64,000 nucleotides of DNA, taken from contig NC_135167.1 in assembly GCF_041146795.1 (NCBI RefSeq), forward strand, positions 3,611,454-3,675,453, given 5' to 3'. Below, one piece after another: positions 45,243 through 64,000 of the stretch. Source of the stretch: Maylandia zebra. Lineage: Eukaryota; Chordata; Actinopteri; Cichliformes; Cichlidae. A model generated the notes under the pieces. The model saw only the letters and a program-made list of their open reading frames with translations. It did not search any database and was not told where the DNA came from. Numbering within the stretch: the stretch's first letter is position 1; every line of letters begins with the position of its first letter. A program made the translations under genes and the position numbers.

Positions 45243-45254
45243 TAATCCTGATTA
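45243..45254. promoter_or_regulatory. trpm1: CRX/OTX-like inverted pair upstream of trpm1 ATG
   Basis: TAATCCTGATTA contains TAATCC and an opposed GATTA core, about 185 bp before the start codon. OTX2/CRX-type factors act in the retinal cells where TRPM1 works. The motif is short and could be chance. Confidence 0.3.
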
Positions 45255-45437
45255 CACATGGAGAGACAGGATGGGGTCTCCACCCACCACACCCCACCCA
45301 GAGATGAACGCATCACAGACTGAGGACGGGATTGCGACGACCACAAGAGGACACGGGAGACAGAGAAGAGACAGAGGACACGCGTACAGAAGGGGAGATG
45401 GGACGATGAAGGTGGAGGAAAGCTAAACTTTACCAAC

Positions 45438-64000
<18,563 letters not shown>

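Overview
This window is vertebrate nuclear DNA from a ray-finned (teleost) fish, probably a percomorph. The evidence is split genes with GT-AG introns, CpG-rich promoter sequence, microsatellites, and fish-type interspersed repeats (Tc1-like, tRNA-derived SINE, Ty3 and L1-type). The species cannot be named from the sequence. It is not bacterial: there are no operons, and the only very long open frame (1317 codons) belongs to a retrotransposon.

Three host genes lie head to tail on the + strand. (1) zdhhc1, a DHHC palmitoyltransferase: start codon at 5372, ten coding exons, stop at 18536. A probable non-coding first exon sits in a CpG-rich block near 3.9-4.2 kb. (2) tppp3, a p25-alpha tubulin-binding protein: coding exons at 31677, 38271 and 40805, stop at 40999. 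A probable 5' non-coding exon ends at 27645, with an RFX X-box-like site and a forkhead core just upstream. (3) trpm1, a melastatin TRP channel: start codon at 45438, 21 coding exons with unbroken phase (about 962 codons), running off the right edge inside transmembrane segment S2.

The most meaningful non-coding find is a microRNA hairpin at about 53676-53758 in trpm1 intron 6. Its 5p arm matches miR-204 and its 3p arm resembles miR-211-3p. This is the counterpart of the mammalian TRPM1/MIR211 host-gene arrangement. Intron 1 of trpm1 also carries four CAYGTGA E-boxes (MITF type) within about 140 bp.

Mobile DNA is concentrated in introns and between genes. A complete Ty3/Gypsy-type LTR retrotransposon (33224-37969) lies in tppp3 intron 1; it has 228-bp LTRs identical by eye, a 5-bp CCTGG target duplication and an intact gag-pol frame. 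Other elements are a 593-bp solo LTR (43978-44570), a foldback element (32117-32290), a tRNA-derived SINE (31113-31428), a Tc1-like transposase relic (about 11938-12425), a 5'-truncated L1-type LINE on the minus strand (about 61555-62890), an old DNA-transposon relic (about 26165-27045), and a three-copy unnamed repeat around tppp3. I see no wholly novel multi-gene system. The notable points are regulatory and structural: the intronic miRNA, the E-box cluster, the young retrotransposon, a GC-AG intron and perfect hairpins.
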